From QHWT01 sp963755695 (GTDB lineage Bacteria > Acidobacteriota > Vicinamibacteria > Vicinamibacterales > 2-12-FULL-66-21), in contig CAVWLB010000010.1 of NCBI GenBank assembly GCA_963755695.1, positions 1,364,001 through 1,428,000 on the forward strand: 64,000 nucleotides of DNA, written 5' to 3'. The translations under genes were made by a program, and so were the position numbers. Below, in pieces: positions 35,380-43,677 of the stretch (the first letter of the stretch is position 1; every line of letters starts with the position of its first letter). The notes below the pieces were generated by a model that saw only the letters and a list, made by a program, of their open reading frames with translations, was not told where the DNA came from and made no database searches.

Positions 35380-35913
35380 TCAGTGCTTTTCCTTGACCCC
35401 AAGCTCCTTCAACTTCGCGACGACTGCCTCACCAGCAGTCTGCGGCTTCACCTCTTTGTCGATCGCGAGGATCTTTCCGTCCGGTCCGATGTAGAACGTC
35501 CATCGATAGGCGAACTGACGCTCGGGCGTCACCACGCCGTAGGCGGTGGCGATCTTCTTCGATGGATCACTGAGAAGCGGAAAGTCGGCGTGCTCTTTCT
35601 CGGCGAACGCTTTGTTGTCTTCCGGCGTGTCGACGCTCGCCATGAAATAGGCGACATCGTACTTGCGAATCAGCTCACCACTCCCACGGAGTGAGTTGCA
35701 CTCGGCGGTTCAACCACCGGTAAACGCCTTTGGAAACCACGCCAGGACGACGGTTTTGCCCTTGAGATCGGCAAGAGAGTAGGTCTTGCCGTCACTGCCC
35801 GGGAGCGAGAAGTCAGGCGCCTGATCGCCGACCTTCAGGTCATCCGCCAACACGGGCGCTCCCAATAACAATGACGTGACGACGGTCGCGAGCAGGCGAT
35901 GCCTGTGCACCAT
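35380..35913 (-). CDS. Probable selenocysteine-containing exported peroxiredoxin (in-frame TGA at the peroxidatic cysteine)
   Basis: From ATG 35913 (ribosome site AAGGAG, about 6 nt upstream) the frame runs 177 codons to TGA 35382-35380, interrupted only by TGA at 35712-35710 (codon 68). A signal peptide (about 1-23, ..PVLA) precedes a Bcp/AhpC-type domain: VGDQAPDFSLPGSDGKTYSL, then FPKAFTGG-U-TAEC, then DVAYFMASVDTPEDN and YRWTFYIGPDGKILAID. In Cys homologs of this fold the residue at U is the peroxidatic cysteine in a C-T-x-E-C motif; the second Cys (resolving) is kept at U+4. Reading-frame and family sequence are perfect on both sides, so no indel is involved. A SECIS-like hairpin follows the TGA. 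It would reduce peroxides in the periplasm. The alternative is a point mutation or base error (TGC to TGA). Without Sec insertion only a 67-residue stub would be made. Confidence 0.8.
35671..35698 (-). promoter_or_regulatory. Candidate bacterial SECIS element
   Basis: On the minus strand, 11 nt after the TGA, CAACUC-ACUCC-[GUG]-GGAGU-[GGU]-GAGCUG folds into a two-part stem: inner 5 bp, outer 6 positions with one A-C mismatch, a 3-nt bulge containing U, and an apical loop starting with G. The TGA-to-loop distance is 22 nt. These are the general properties of bacterial SECIS elements, which lie inside the coding region just after the Sec codon. Confidence 0.6.
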
Positions 35914-36075
35914 GGAAGCTCCTTCTAATCATGTGTCCAGCCGACGATATCACGCTGACCCGTAAAGCCGCATCACGCGGGTTGGAGGCGAACCTCGCGC
36001 CCGACGGCCGGACCGCTCGACGCCGCCCGGCACTTTCCGATCGGCTGAAACGTATATTCAGTAGAGGAGCAGTCG

Positions 36076-36363
36076 ATGACCGAAAGGACCTGCTGGGAGT
36101 CGTTCAAGGCGGAGAGCGGCAACGCGTTTCAGAAACTGAAGCAGCTGATTCACGAAGGCAATGTCCGCCGCGTGCGCATCCGCCAGGGATCGCGCACCGT
36201 CGCCGAATTCCCGCTGACGGCTGGGGTCGTCGGCGCAGTGATTGCTCCCACGCTGGCGGCCATCGGCGCCCTCGTCGCGCTCATCAAGGACTGCAGTATC
36301 GACGTCGAGCGCGTGGACACGTCAGCCACGGCACCCGACGTCGCGCGCGCCGTCAATGAATAG
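36076..36363 (+). CDS. DUF4342 domain protein
   Basis: The 95-residue protein fits DUF4342: an N-terminal amphipathic part (WESFKAESGNAFQKLKQLIHEGN), VRRVRIRQGSRTVAEFPLTAG and a hydrophobic segment (VVGAVIAPTLAAIGALVALI), then DCSIDVERVD. Some relatives carry UBA-like N-termini; function is unknown. The ribosome site AGAGGAG precedes the ATG. It is divergent from the peroxiredoxin gene with about 160 bp between starts. Confidence 0.8.
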   Translation: MTERTCWESFKAESGNAFQKLKQLIHEGNVRRVRIRQGSRTVAEFPLTAGVVGAVIAPTLAAIGALVALIKDCSIDVERVDTSATAPDVARAVNE

Positions 36364-36498
36364 CCTCAGCAGAGGATCGGTCTTCCGCACTCGATAATCG
36401 ATAGCAGCCCGTTCTTCTCGTCGCGTCGCTTGACGCCAGCAGGCGGGAAGCGCGTCTCGCTGCAACAATACACGTCGCCGATCCACCGTACAAAAAGA

Positions 36499-36629
36499 GG
36501 GCGGCAGACAGTAGACAGCAGGCTTGTTGAGCCCACCAGGCCAGCGCTGCGAGCTGTAGGAGGGCAGTTCCAGCCCGGAGGTGACCGGAACTGCACGCCT
36601 GGTGTCCTGCTGTCTACTATCTGCCGCCC
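36499..36629. repeat. 131-bp composite palindrome (REPIN-like) between convergent genes
   Basis: Two 24-bp arms (36499-36522 and 36606-36629) are inverted copies with one mismatch, starting GGGCGGCAGA and ending AGACAGCAGG. Inside are further inverted pairs, CACCAGGC / GCCTGGTG and GCAGTTCC / GGAACTGC, so the whole element folds into one interrupted hairpin with an extra 5' branch. It lies in the 327-bp gap between DUF4342 (+) and the zinc-ribbon gene (-). Nothing else was recognised in that gap. Confidence 0.65.
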
Positions 36630-36690
36630 TACCCGGGTTTCGAGAAACACGGGTCACACTCTCGTCGGGTCCAAGGACCCGAGCGCATCC

Positions 36691-36918
36691 CTACATTTTC
36701 TTGACGAGCCGCCCCCAGCGATACGCGTAGAAGTACTCGCTGCGGCAGTTCGGGCAAATGAACGAACCTAGCCATGTGCCGGTCCGTCGACTCTGGTCGA
36801 CGCATTCCAACAAGTAGTGGCAGTGCTGACAGGCCAAATGTCGGCCGTGGGGGCTCGGGACTGGCTGAAGATTGGCCGCAGGCGGAATCGATGCGCCGAT
36901 GGAACTGAAGGTCGGCAT
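36691..36918 (-). CDS. Small zinc-ribbon-type protein
   Basis: The 75-residue product carries two Cys pairs in rubredoxin-like spacing, HLACQHCHYLLECVDQ and FICPNCRSEYFYAYRW, consistent with one zinc ribbon, followed by a basic tail (GRLVKKM). No specific family was recognised. ATG 36918 has GGAG about 9 nt upstream; the frame is open to ATG 36981. Confidence 0.55.
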   Translation of the reverse strand: MPTFSSIGASIPPAANLQPVPSPHGRHLACQHCHYLLECVDQSRRTGTWLGSFICPNCRSEYFYAYRWGRLVKKM

Positions 36919-37245
36919 CTGGGGAAGCTCCGACCGATTGGATGAGCAACCCGCATGCCCGCAGTGTTCGGCGGATTGCACACAAATTCATTCGAGAATT
37001 TAAAAGATCGAGGGAAGGGCGGGGGACAACTTCCAGCCAACGCCTTGGCCGGCGGCCAAGAACTTGGCCGATCTCACGATCAGATTTCGAGATGACTAGC
37101 GGACCTAGAAGCCGTGTCCGCCCTGAATGGCTCAGGTAGCGAACGAAGATGGTTCACGGTTCTCAGTCCGTTAGATCACTCACGAACTGATGAACCGCGA
37201 ACCTGAACCAGTGAACCGTCGAACTCGTCCGTTCGACCTGACCCG
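36919..37245. other. Intergenic region with a hairpin and a GAAC-rich degenerate repeat
   Basis: No gene was found in these 327 bases. CTTGGCC-ggc-GGCCAAG (37044-37060) is a perfect 7-bp hairpin. At about 37163-37240 GAAC/GTTC words recur every 6-8 bases, a degenerate roughly 7-base periodicity like those at 1063 and 42652. Confidence 0.5.
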
Positions 37246-37395
37246 CTAGACCGTGCGTCGTCCGCTGACGAGCCCCACGACGAACAGCACCAGCGCGATC
37301 ACCAGCAACACATAGATGAAGTTGCCCAGCGTGTAGCCACTGACGAGTCCGAGCAGCCAGAGCACGAGCAGGATTACCGCGATCGTAAAAAGCAT
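37246..37395 (-). CDS. lmo0937-family small membrane protein
   Basis: This 49-residue protein is below common length cut-offs. It reads MLFTIAVILLVLWLLGLVSG, a hinge with Tyr-Thr-Leu-Gly, then a second hydrophobic helix and the basic end GRRTV. This two-helix hairpin matches the lmo0937 family of short membrane proteins, often stress-associated, function unknown. A textbook ribosome site (AGGAGG) stands 6 nt before the ATG at 37395, and the stop is TAG at 37248-37246. Confidence 0.85.
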   Translation of the reverse strand: MLFTIAVILLVLWLLGLVSGYTLGNFIYVLLVIALVLFVVGLVSGRRTV

Positions 37396-37583
37396 CGTCG
37401 CCTCCTGCGCTCCATGAGAGCACGGCGCGTGCCCGCTTTAGGGTCTGCCATATAGGAGGAAACTGACACAAAATCACCGTCTGCCTCTGCAGTAGATGGC
37501 TGATATCACCTCCTTGTGTGTCGGACGCTACGTACTCCGGCTCATCTGCACCATCTTGTCGTCGCTCAAAACGCGGCATTACG

Positions 37584-40500
37584 ATGGCCGGCATGCTGAA
37601 TTTCACCGCACGCATTTTCGCGACTGTTCTGATTGTCGTCGGGCTGACACCGCCGTCACATGACGGTGTGCTGTCCGCGCAAACGGCGCCATCAATCAAT
37701 GGCGCGGTCGATCCATCTTTGTTCGCGGGACTGCGTTGGCGGTCGATCGGACCGAATCGTGGCGGCAGATCGCAGGCGGTCGCAGGCAGCGCGAGCCGGC
37801 CGTTCGAGTACTACTTCGGCGCGACCGGTGGAGGACTCTGGAAAACGACCGACGGTGGACAAACGTGGGCGGCCGTGTCCGACAAGGCATTCAAGACATC
37901 TTCGGTGGGCGCCGTCGCCGTGGCTCCGTCGAATCCGGATGTCGTCTATGTCGGGATGGGGGAGACGGAACTGCGCGGCAACATCATCCAAGGCGATGGT
38001 GTGTATAAGTCCACGGATGCTGGAAAGACATGGACACAGGTCGGTCTCGACAAGACGATGGCAATCGCGCGGATTCGCGTTCATCCCGGCAATCCGGACA
38101 TCGTCTACGTCGCGGCGCTTGGAAATCCGTACGGGCCGAATCCGGAACGTGGAGTGTTCCGGTCGAAGGATGGCGGAAAGACGTGGGACCGTGTGCTCTT
38201 TCACGATGAAAAGACCGGGGCGGTCGATCTGTCGCTCGACCAGAAGAATCCAGACATCCTTTACGCCGGTCTCTGGGAGGTGTTTCGCACGCCGCACTCG
38301 CTCTCGAGCGGCGGACCTGGCAGTGGACTGTACAAGAGCACCGATGGCGGGACGACCTGGAGCGACCTGACCAAGAACACTGGTCTGCCAACACCGGTCT
38401 GGGGAAAAGTCGGCGTATCGGTGTCGGCCGCCGACTCGAGCCGCATTTACGCGATCATCGAGGCGAAAGACGGTGGCGTGTTCGTTTCGGACGATGGCGG
38501 ACAGAGCTGGAAGCTGATCAACGACGACCGACGCCTTCGCCAGCGCGCCTTCTACTACTCGCGCATCTACGCCGACCCACTGGTCAAGGATACCGTTTAC
38601 GTCCTCAATACCGGCATCTATCGATCCACTGATGCCGGAAAGACGATCAAAGCGATCAAGGTTCCGCACGGCGACAATCACGATCTCTGGATTGCGCCGA
38701 ACGACGCGAAACGCATGATCAACGCCAACGACGGCGGCGCCAATGTCTCGGTGAACGCGGGTGAGTCGTGGACCGACCAGGACTTCCCGACCGCGCAGCT
38801 TTACGGCGTGTTCACTACCGCGCACGTGCCGTATCAGGTCTGCGGTGCGCAGCAGGACAACTCCACCGTCTGCGTGCCGAGCACCGGCACGGGAAGCGAA
38901 ATGTATCCGGTTGGCGGCGGCGAGAGCGGGTACATCGCGCCCGATCCGCGCGACGTGGACGTGTTCTACGCCGGGAGCTACGGCGGGCTGCTCACGAGAA
39001 TCAACCGCCGGACTGGCGAGAACCGCGCCATCAACGTCTGGCCGGACAACCCAATGGGTCATGCGTCCGGCGACATGACCGAGCGTTTTCAGTGGACGTA
39101 TCCAATCGTGATCGCGCCGACGGATCCAAAGACGCTGTATGCCACCTCCCAGCACGTCTGGAAGTCGACCAATGAAGGACAGGCGTGGGAGAGAATCAGT
39201 CCCGACCTGACTCGGCACGATCCCTCGACGCTGGGAGACTCGGGCGGACCAATCACGCTCGATCAAACCGGTGTCGAAACATACGCGACCGTCTTCACGC
39301 TGGCGCCATCACCGGTCGACGGCAACGTCGTCTGGGCGGGCTCCGACGACGGCCTGGTGCATGTCACGCGGGATGGCGGAAAGAACTGGGAAAAGGTCAC
39401 GCCCACTGACTTACCCGAGTTCGCTCGCATCAGCCTGATCGCGGCGTCCCCTCACGATGCCGGCACCGCGTATCTGGCGGCCAATCGCTATCAGCGAGCC
39501 GACCGCGCGCCGTACGTCTACCGCACGCACGACTACGGCAGGACGTGGACGAAGATCGTCAACGGCATTCGCGCGGACGACTTCGCGCGATCGATCGAGG
39601 AGGACACGAAACGAAAGGGACTGTTGTGGGTCGGCACCGAAACCGGTCTCTACGTATCGTTCGACGATGGTGGCCTGTGGCAGTCGTTCAATCTCGAGCT
39701 CCCGGTCACACCGGTGCACGGAATCACGGTCAACAATGACGACCTCGTGATCGCGACGCATGGCCGCTCGTTCTACGTGATGGACAACATCAACGTGCTG
39801 CGCCAGATCGACCAGCGACCGGCGACCAATCCGGTCGTGCTCTTCAAGCCCGGCGATGCGATGCGATCCGTCTCGCGCGGGCGTCACCGTCGATTACTTC
39901 CTCAAGCAGGCGGCCGACAAGGTCACCCTCGAGTTCCTCGACGCGCAGGGAAACCTGATTCGATCATTCACCGGCGAAGGACAGACGGCGGAGACCACCT
40001 CTCCGGAGACGGGTAACGACGAGGAGGAAGAGGACTTCTCGCGCCGGCCTCCGGCGCGGGTTCAAACCAAGCAGGGCTTGAATCGATTCGTCTGGGACAC
40101 ACGTTACGCGGACGCCCGGACGTTTCCGGGGCTGATTATGTGGGCGGGCAGCACGCGAGGCCCCGCGGCGCCGCCGGGGCACTATCAGGTGCGCCTCAGC
40201 GCGGCGGGTCAAACCAAGATGCAGCCGTTCACGATCGTGCGCAACCCGCTCGGCGCGGCGACGGATGCCGACCTGCAGGAGCAATTCACGACTCGCCAAG
40301 CAGATCAACGAACGCGTGACTGCCGCGAACGAGGCGGTGCTCCGGATGCGCAGCATCAAAGAGCAGATCGGCAATCGGCTGACGAAGCTGAACGACGCCA
40401 GGCTGAAAGCGAGCGGCGATACGCTGACGACCAAGGTGACCGACATCGAAGGAGAGATTTACCAGTATCGCAACCGCAGCAATCAGGATCCCTTGAACTT

Positions 40501-40729
40501 CCCGATCCGCTTGAACAACAAGCTGGCGGCGCTGCAGTCGATTGTCGAGAACGGCGATTACAAGCCGACCGGCCAGTCGTATGCGGTCTTCAAGGAACTG
40601 GCCGCCGAGCTCGAGAAACAGCTCGGCCGGGTCGACACGGTGATTGAAACCGATGTCGATGCGTTCAACAAGCAGATCGTGAAGAAGAAGCTGGAGCCGA
40701 TCAGGACGGAGATTCCCGCTCCACAGTGA
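37584..40729 (+). CDS. Exported sortilin/VPS10-like beta-propeller protein (glycosyl-hydrolase BNR type), two frameshifts
   Basis: The corrected product has about 1047 residues: a signal peptide (MAGMLNFTARIFATVLIVVG.. VLSAQ), then a large propeller with many BNR/Asp-box-like repeats (TDGGQTWAAV, TDAGKTWTQV, DGGKTWDRV, DDGGQSWKLI, DGGKNWEKV), and a C-terminal domain with a helical stretch (about 900-1040). Such proteins are often annotated as 'glycosyl hydrolase' or sortilin-like, but catalytic activity is not established. One extra G near 39880 and one extra A near 40291 break the frame; removing them restores continuous family sequence, and the length modulo 3 agrees with two insertions. 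The 3' end overlaps the convergent uricase-like gene by 29 bp. Confidence 0.75.
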
Positions 40730-41549
40730 CTTCGACGATCCCGACCGGCTCGTCGTAGGCGACGAACAACGCGTCGGCATCGAGCGACAGTTCGAGCAGA
40801 TCGGCGGGGCGGTAGGGCCGCTCTTTGAGCGCCAGCGATACCGAGGAGATCTCCTGGTAGCTCGCCAGGATCACGTCGCCAATGGCGTAGAGCGTGTGCT
40901 GCACCGATCGGCTGGCATGCCACGCGAACGTTTCGACGACGGCGGCTCGGATGCCCTGACGGTACGGCGCAAAGGCGATGTCGCCCTCGGCGTAGGCCCA
41001 GGTCAGCGACAACGTGGCGATGAGCAGCCGCTGCAACCCGTCAGCGGCGCCATCGTCGGCATTCGTGGAGCGTGACCTCGGCGCCAGGCCGCTCGTCCGC
41101 ATGAGCGTGAGATCCTGAATTCCCGACGACACGGACGTCCGACTGCCGTTGCTGAGGATGGTGGTCGTGCGCCGTTCGTGCGCCACGGGCGTGAAGGCCT
41201 GTCCCTGCGCCTTGCCGCCGGCGTCGACGCGCGCCCACGGCTGCTCGGAGATCTCGACGCGCACGCGGCCGATCTGCGGGTGTTGCCGAAGAAGGCAATC
41301 GCACACCGCGAGCCCCAGGGCCTCGATTGCCGGATGGCGCTCTTCGCGAGCGATCCGGTAGACCAGATTCTTGAGGGCTTCGCCGGGCAGCACGCCGGCG
41401 GCGTTTCCCTCGCGAAACGCCGGCGCAAAGTCTCCCTCGAAGCGCACGGCGATCGTGAGGTCCTGGGGATCGTCGCGGTCGCCGCGACGGATGATCCGAA
41501 GGAGGCGCAGCTGCGACTCGCCGTAACTGCTCGAATGAATCAGCGCCAT
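40701..41549 (-). CDS. Urate oxidase (uricase)-family T-fold protein with altered catalytic residues
   Basis: The 282-residue protein aligns by eye along the uricase fold: SSSYGESQLRLLRI, LTIAVRFEGDF, LKNLVYRIAREE, the GQAFTPVAHERRT block, RLLIATLSLTWAYAEGD and RSVQHTLYAIGDVIL. In classic uricases (PucL, Aspergillus Uox) the catalytic dyad is Lys in YGK and Thr in ATD; here these positions read Glu (YGE) and Gly (PGE). The substrate-binding Arg and Gln (QRLL.., SVQHTLY) appear kept, while the PN(K/Q)H motif near the C-terminus is absent. It may be a divergent uricase or a paralog with another role. There are no other purine-catabolism genes beside it; apt (salvage) is close. Confidence 0.65.
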   Translation of the reverse strand: MALIHSSSYGESQLRLLRIIRRGDRDDPQDLTIAVRFEGDFAPAFREGNAAGVLPGEALKNLVYRIAREERHPAIEALGLAVCDCLLRQHPQIGRVRVEISEQPWARVDAGGKAQGQAFTPVAHERRTTTILSNGSRTSVSSGIQDLTLMRTSGLAPRSRSTNADDGAADGLQRLLIATLSLTWAYAEGDIAFAPYRQGIRAAVVETFAWHASRSVQHTLYAIGDVILASYQEISSVSLALKERPYRPADLLELSLDADALFVAYDEPVGIVEVTVERESPS

Positions 41550-41574
41550 CGGGTTATACTAGTCGCTTTCACCC

Positions 41575-41898
41575 ATGCTGATCGCACGGCGCTACGTCAT
41601 CGCCGGACGTGTGCAGGGCGTAGGATTTCGATTTTTCGCCGAAGCGGCGGCCCTGCGCGAAGGAGTACACGGCTGGGTGCGCAACCTTCCCGACGGCCGC
41701 GTCGAAGCGCGCATCGAAGGAGATGCCGAGGCCGTCGAACGGGTGGAAGCGGCGTTGCGGCGTGGACCTTCTTCGTCACGGGTAGACGAGGTCACGGTGG
41801 CGGAAGAAGCCCCGGCGGACGGGCGACCGGCTTTTCGATTCGATAGACGAGCGCCGCGCGATGCTGGCAACGCCAGAGCCGGCGATCCGCGAGGATAG
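41575..41898 (+). CDS. acyP: Acylphosphatase
   Basis: The 107-residue cytoplasmic enzyme hydrolyses carboxyl-phosphate bonds (acyl phosphates). The active-site signature GRVQGVGFRFF carries the catalytic Arg19, and GWVRNLPDG carries Asn37. The domain ends at about residue 90; the last 15 residues are a Gly/Arg-rich extension. It precedes apt by 4 bp on the same strand, so the two are probably co-transcribed. Confidence 0.9.
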   Translation: MLIARRYVIAGRVQGVGFRFFAEAAALREGVHGWVRNLPDGRVEARIEGDAEAVERVEAALRRGPSSSRVDEVTVAEEAPADGRPAFRFDRRAPRDAGNARAGDPRG

Positions 41899-41902
41899 AT
41901 CG

Positions 41903-42457
41903 ATGACTGCAATGGAACTGTTGAAGACGCATATCCGTCACGTGCCGGACTTTCCCAAGCCGGGCATTCTTTTTTATGACGTGACGACGTTGCTGAAGGA
42001 CCCGCAGGGCTTCAAGCTTGCGATCGACAGCATGGCGGAACCGTATCTCGGTTCCGGCGTCACACTGGTCGTTGGGATCGAGAGCCGGGGGTTCATTCTC
42101 GGATCGGCCGTCGCGGATCGCCTCGGCGCAGGATTCGTGCCGGTGCGAAAGCTCGGGAAGCTGCCGGCCCAGACCGTGCGCGCGAGCTACGATCTCGAAT
42201 ACGGCAGCGACAGCCTCGAGATGCACCGCGACGCGATCGAGAGAGGGCAGAAGGTACTGATCGTCGACGATCTGCTCGCCACCGGCGGCACCGCGCGTGC
42301 GACGGTCGATCTCGTGCGGCAGCTTGGCGGCGATGTCGTTGGCGTCACGTTTCTCATCGAGCTGGCGGGATTGAACGGCCGCTCGAAGCTGCACGGTGAG
42401 AACGTTCGCACCGTCCTGCAGTCCAATCACCACCGGACAGAGCCGGTTTACATCTAG
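41903..42457 (+). CDS. apt: Adenine phosphoribosyltransferase
   Basis: This 184-residue enzyme makes AMP from adenine and PRPP (purine salvage). The PRPP loop VLIVDDLLATGGT is intact, the N-terminal IRHVPDFPKPGILFYDVTTL and GIESRGFILG blocks are standard, and the length is normal. Start ATG 41903 (MTAMELLK) is preferred over 41861; ATG 41912 is another option. Confidence 0.92.
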   Translation: MTAMELLKTHIRHVPDFPKPGILFYDVTTLLKDPQGFKLAIDSMAEPYLGSGVTLVVGIESRGFILGSAVADRLGAGFVPVRKLGKLPAQTVRASYDLEYGSDSLEMHRDAIERGQKVLIVDDLLATGGTARATVDLVRQLGGDVVGVTFLIELAGLNGRSKLHGENVRTVLQSNHHRTEPVYI

Positions 42458-42548
42458 GGTCTCGATTCTCGGTGCAGGACACGGGCTGGTGATTCCAAGA
42501 ATTTCCACCGAGAGCCGATAGACTAAAAGGGAAGTCGTTGGTTCGCAG

Positions 42549-42625
42549 GCGCCCGTAGCTCAGCAGGATAGAGCATCGGTTTCCTAAACCGGGGGTCGCA
42601 GGTTCGAGTCCTGCCGGGCGCGCCA
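42549..42625 (+). tRNA. tRNA-Arg (anticodon CCT)
   Basis: The 77-nt cloverleaf includes encoded CCA. The acceptor stem is GCGCCCG / CGGGCGC with discriminator G. The D arm contains AGCTCAGCAGGATAGAGC, the anticodon stem TCGGT / ACCGG holds the loop TTCCTAA (anticodon CCT, decoding AGG), and the T arm has GGTTCGAGTCC. No variable-arm extension is present. Confidence 0.95.
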
Positions 42626-42651
42626 TCCGCTAAACGGCACCTGACGCCGAA

Positions 42652-42721
42652 ACTGACAACCGATGACGGCTCACCGGTAACTGCTAACCGCTGACTGCTC
42701 AGGGGCAACTGGTAATTGACA
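42652..42721 (+). repeat. Degenerate heptanucleotide tandem repeat
   Basis: Ten consecutive 7-bp units, nearly all starting AC and with the loose pattern ACnGnnn (ACTGACA, ACCGATG, ACGGCTC, ACCGGTA, ACTGCTA, ACCGCTG, ACTGCTC, AGGGGCA, ACTGGTA, ATTGACA), fill the gap between the tRNA and the TPR gene and run into its ATG. It would be part of the TPR gene's leader if transcribed from upstream. Confidence 0.75.
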
Positions 42722-43464
42722 TGAAAGCTGTAGAGAGACATCGGCTCAAGGAGAACGAATTCGCTCAGTCGGTCGCGCGGGCTCGCGAAGCGATGGGCGA
42801 GCGTCGGCGCGAGGTCACGACGGCAGTAACGATCGCGATCGTTGCGATCGTCGCCGTCGGCGGATTCTTCGCCTGGCGAACGAACCGTGATGCGAAGGCA
42901 ACGAATCTGCTCGCGAGCGCGCTCGCGGTCGCCGAAGCGCCGGTGGTCGCACCGCCACCGCCGGCGCCGGGCAGCCCGCCGCCGGTTCAGCAGCCTGGAA
43001 CGTTCCGGACGGAACGCGACCGGCTCGAGGCGGCCGTCCCACGTCTGCAGCAGGCAGCCGACGCCTACCCGAATACCGATGCCGCCATCACCGCGCGATT
43101 CCGGCTGGCCGCGTCGCTCGCCGAGCTCGGTCGTTACGCCGAGGCCGAGCAGCGCTACCAGGAAGTGACTGCGAAGGCAGGTAGCAGCAGCATTTACCGG
43201 CGGACGGCGCGGCTTGGCGTCGGCGACGCGCAGATGGCCCAGGGCAAGTTCGACGCCGCAATCGCGACCTTCAAGGAGCTGTCAACCGACACACAGTCGC
43301 AGCTCCCGCTCGACGGTGTGCTGATGCAGCTCGGACGCGCCGCTATGCAGGCGGGGAAGAAGGATGAAGCGACCCGCGCGTTCACGCGTGTGGTCGACGA
43401 GTTCCCTCAGTCGCTGTATGCGCCGGAAGCGAAAGAGAAGATTGCGGAACTCAAGAAGGCGTAG
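42721..43464 (+). CDS. Membrane-anchored tetratricopeptide-repeat protein
   Basis: The 247-residue protein has a short cytoplasmic N-terminus (about 1-32), one membrane segment (TTAVTIAIVAIVAVGGFFAW, about 33-52), a Pro-rich linker (about 75-92) and TPR-like helices (about 100-245: YPNTDAAITARFRLAASLAELGRYAEAEQRY, MAQGKFDAAIATFKEL, DEATRAFTRVVDEFPQS). This topology resembles the YfgM / Tol-Pal-associated TPR proteins, which scaffold periplasmic proteins. No specific partner is evident. No Shine-Dalgarno is seen; a heptamer repeat abuts the start codon. Confidence 0.75.
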   Translation: MKAVERHRLKENEFAQSVARAREAMGERRREVTTAVTIAIVAIVAVGGFFAWRTNRDAKATNLLASALAVAEAPVVAPPPPAPGSPPPVQQPGTFRTERDRLEAAVPRLQQAADAYPNTDAAITARFRLAASLAELGRYAEAEQRYQEVTAKAGSSSIYRRTARLGVGDAQMAQGKFDAAIATFKELSTDTQSQLPLDGVLMQLGRAAMQAGKKDEATRAFTRVVDEFPQSLYAPEAKEKIAELKKA

Positions 43465-43480
43465 ACGCGAGTCGAGTCCC

Positions 43481-43550
43481 CGAGCGGGGCGTAGGTCGCC
43501 TCTTAATTTAGCAGGTGAAACAGTCTGGAGGGCACCTCTCTAGAGGGGCC
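43481..43550. repeat. Hairpins and AGAGG palindrome between convergent genes
   Basis: CCCCGAGCGGGG (43481-43492, about 20 bp after the TPR stop) is a compact stem. GGCACCTCTCTAGAGGGGCC (about 43531-43550) is a near-palindrome similar to those at 4395-4477 and 9209-9229. The rest of the 213-bp gap shows nothing. Confidence 0.45.
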
Positions 43551-43677
43551 GCCGGGTATTAGTTTGTGGGCGTCTGTTGAGACCGAGGACACGTCTAGTG
43601 ACGCGCCCTCCAAATGAGGTCCGCCGTCAATCTTGTTGAGGCAGGGGACGAAGCCGTGGCTCCGTCCCGCGGGCAGT

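Noticed and set aside
35643..35712. Ordinary pseudogene or two separate peroxiredoxin fragments
   Set aside because: The frame is unchanged and the peptide across the TGA is fully conserved-looking; the stop falls exactly on the catalytic Cys and is followed by a SECIS-like hairpin. A point error remains possible and is stated.
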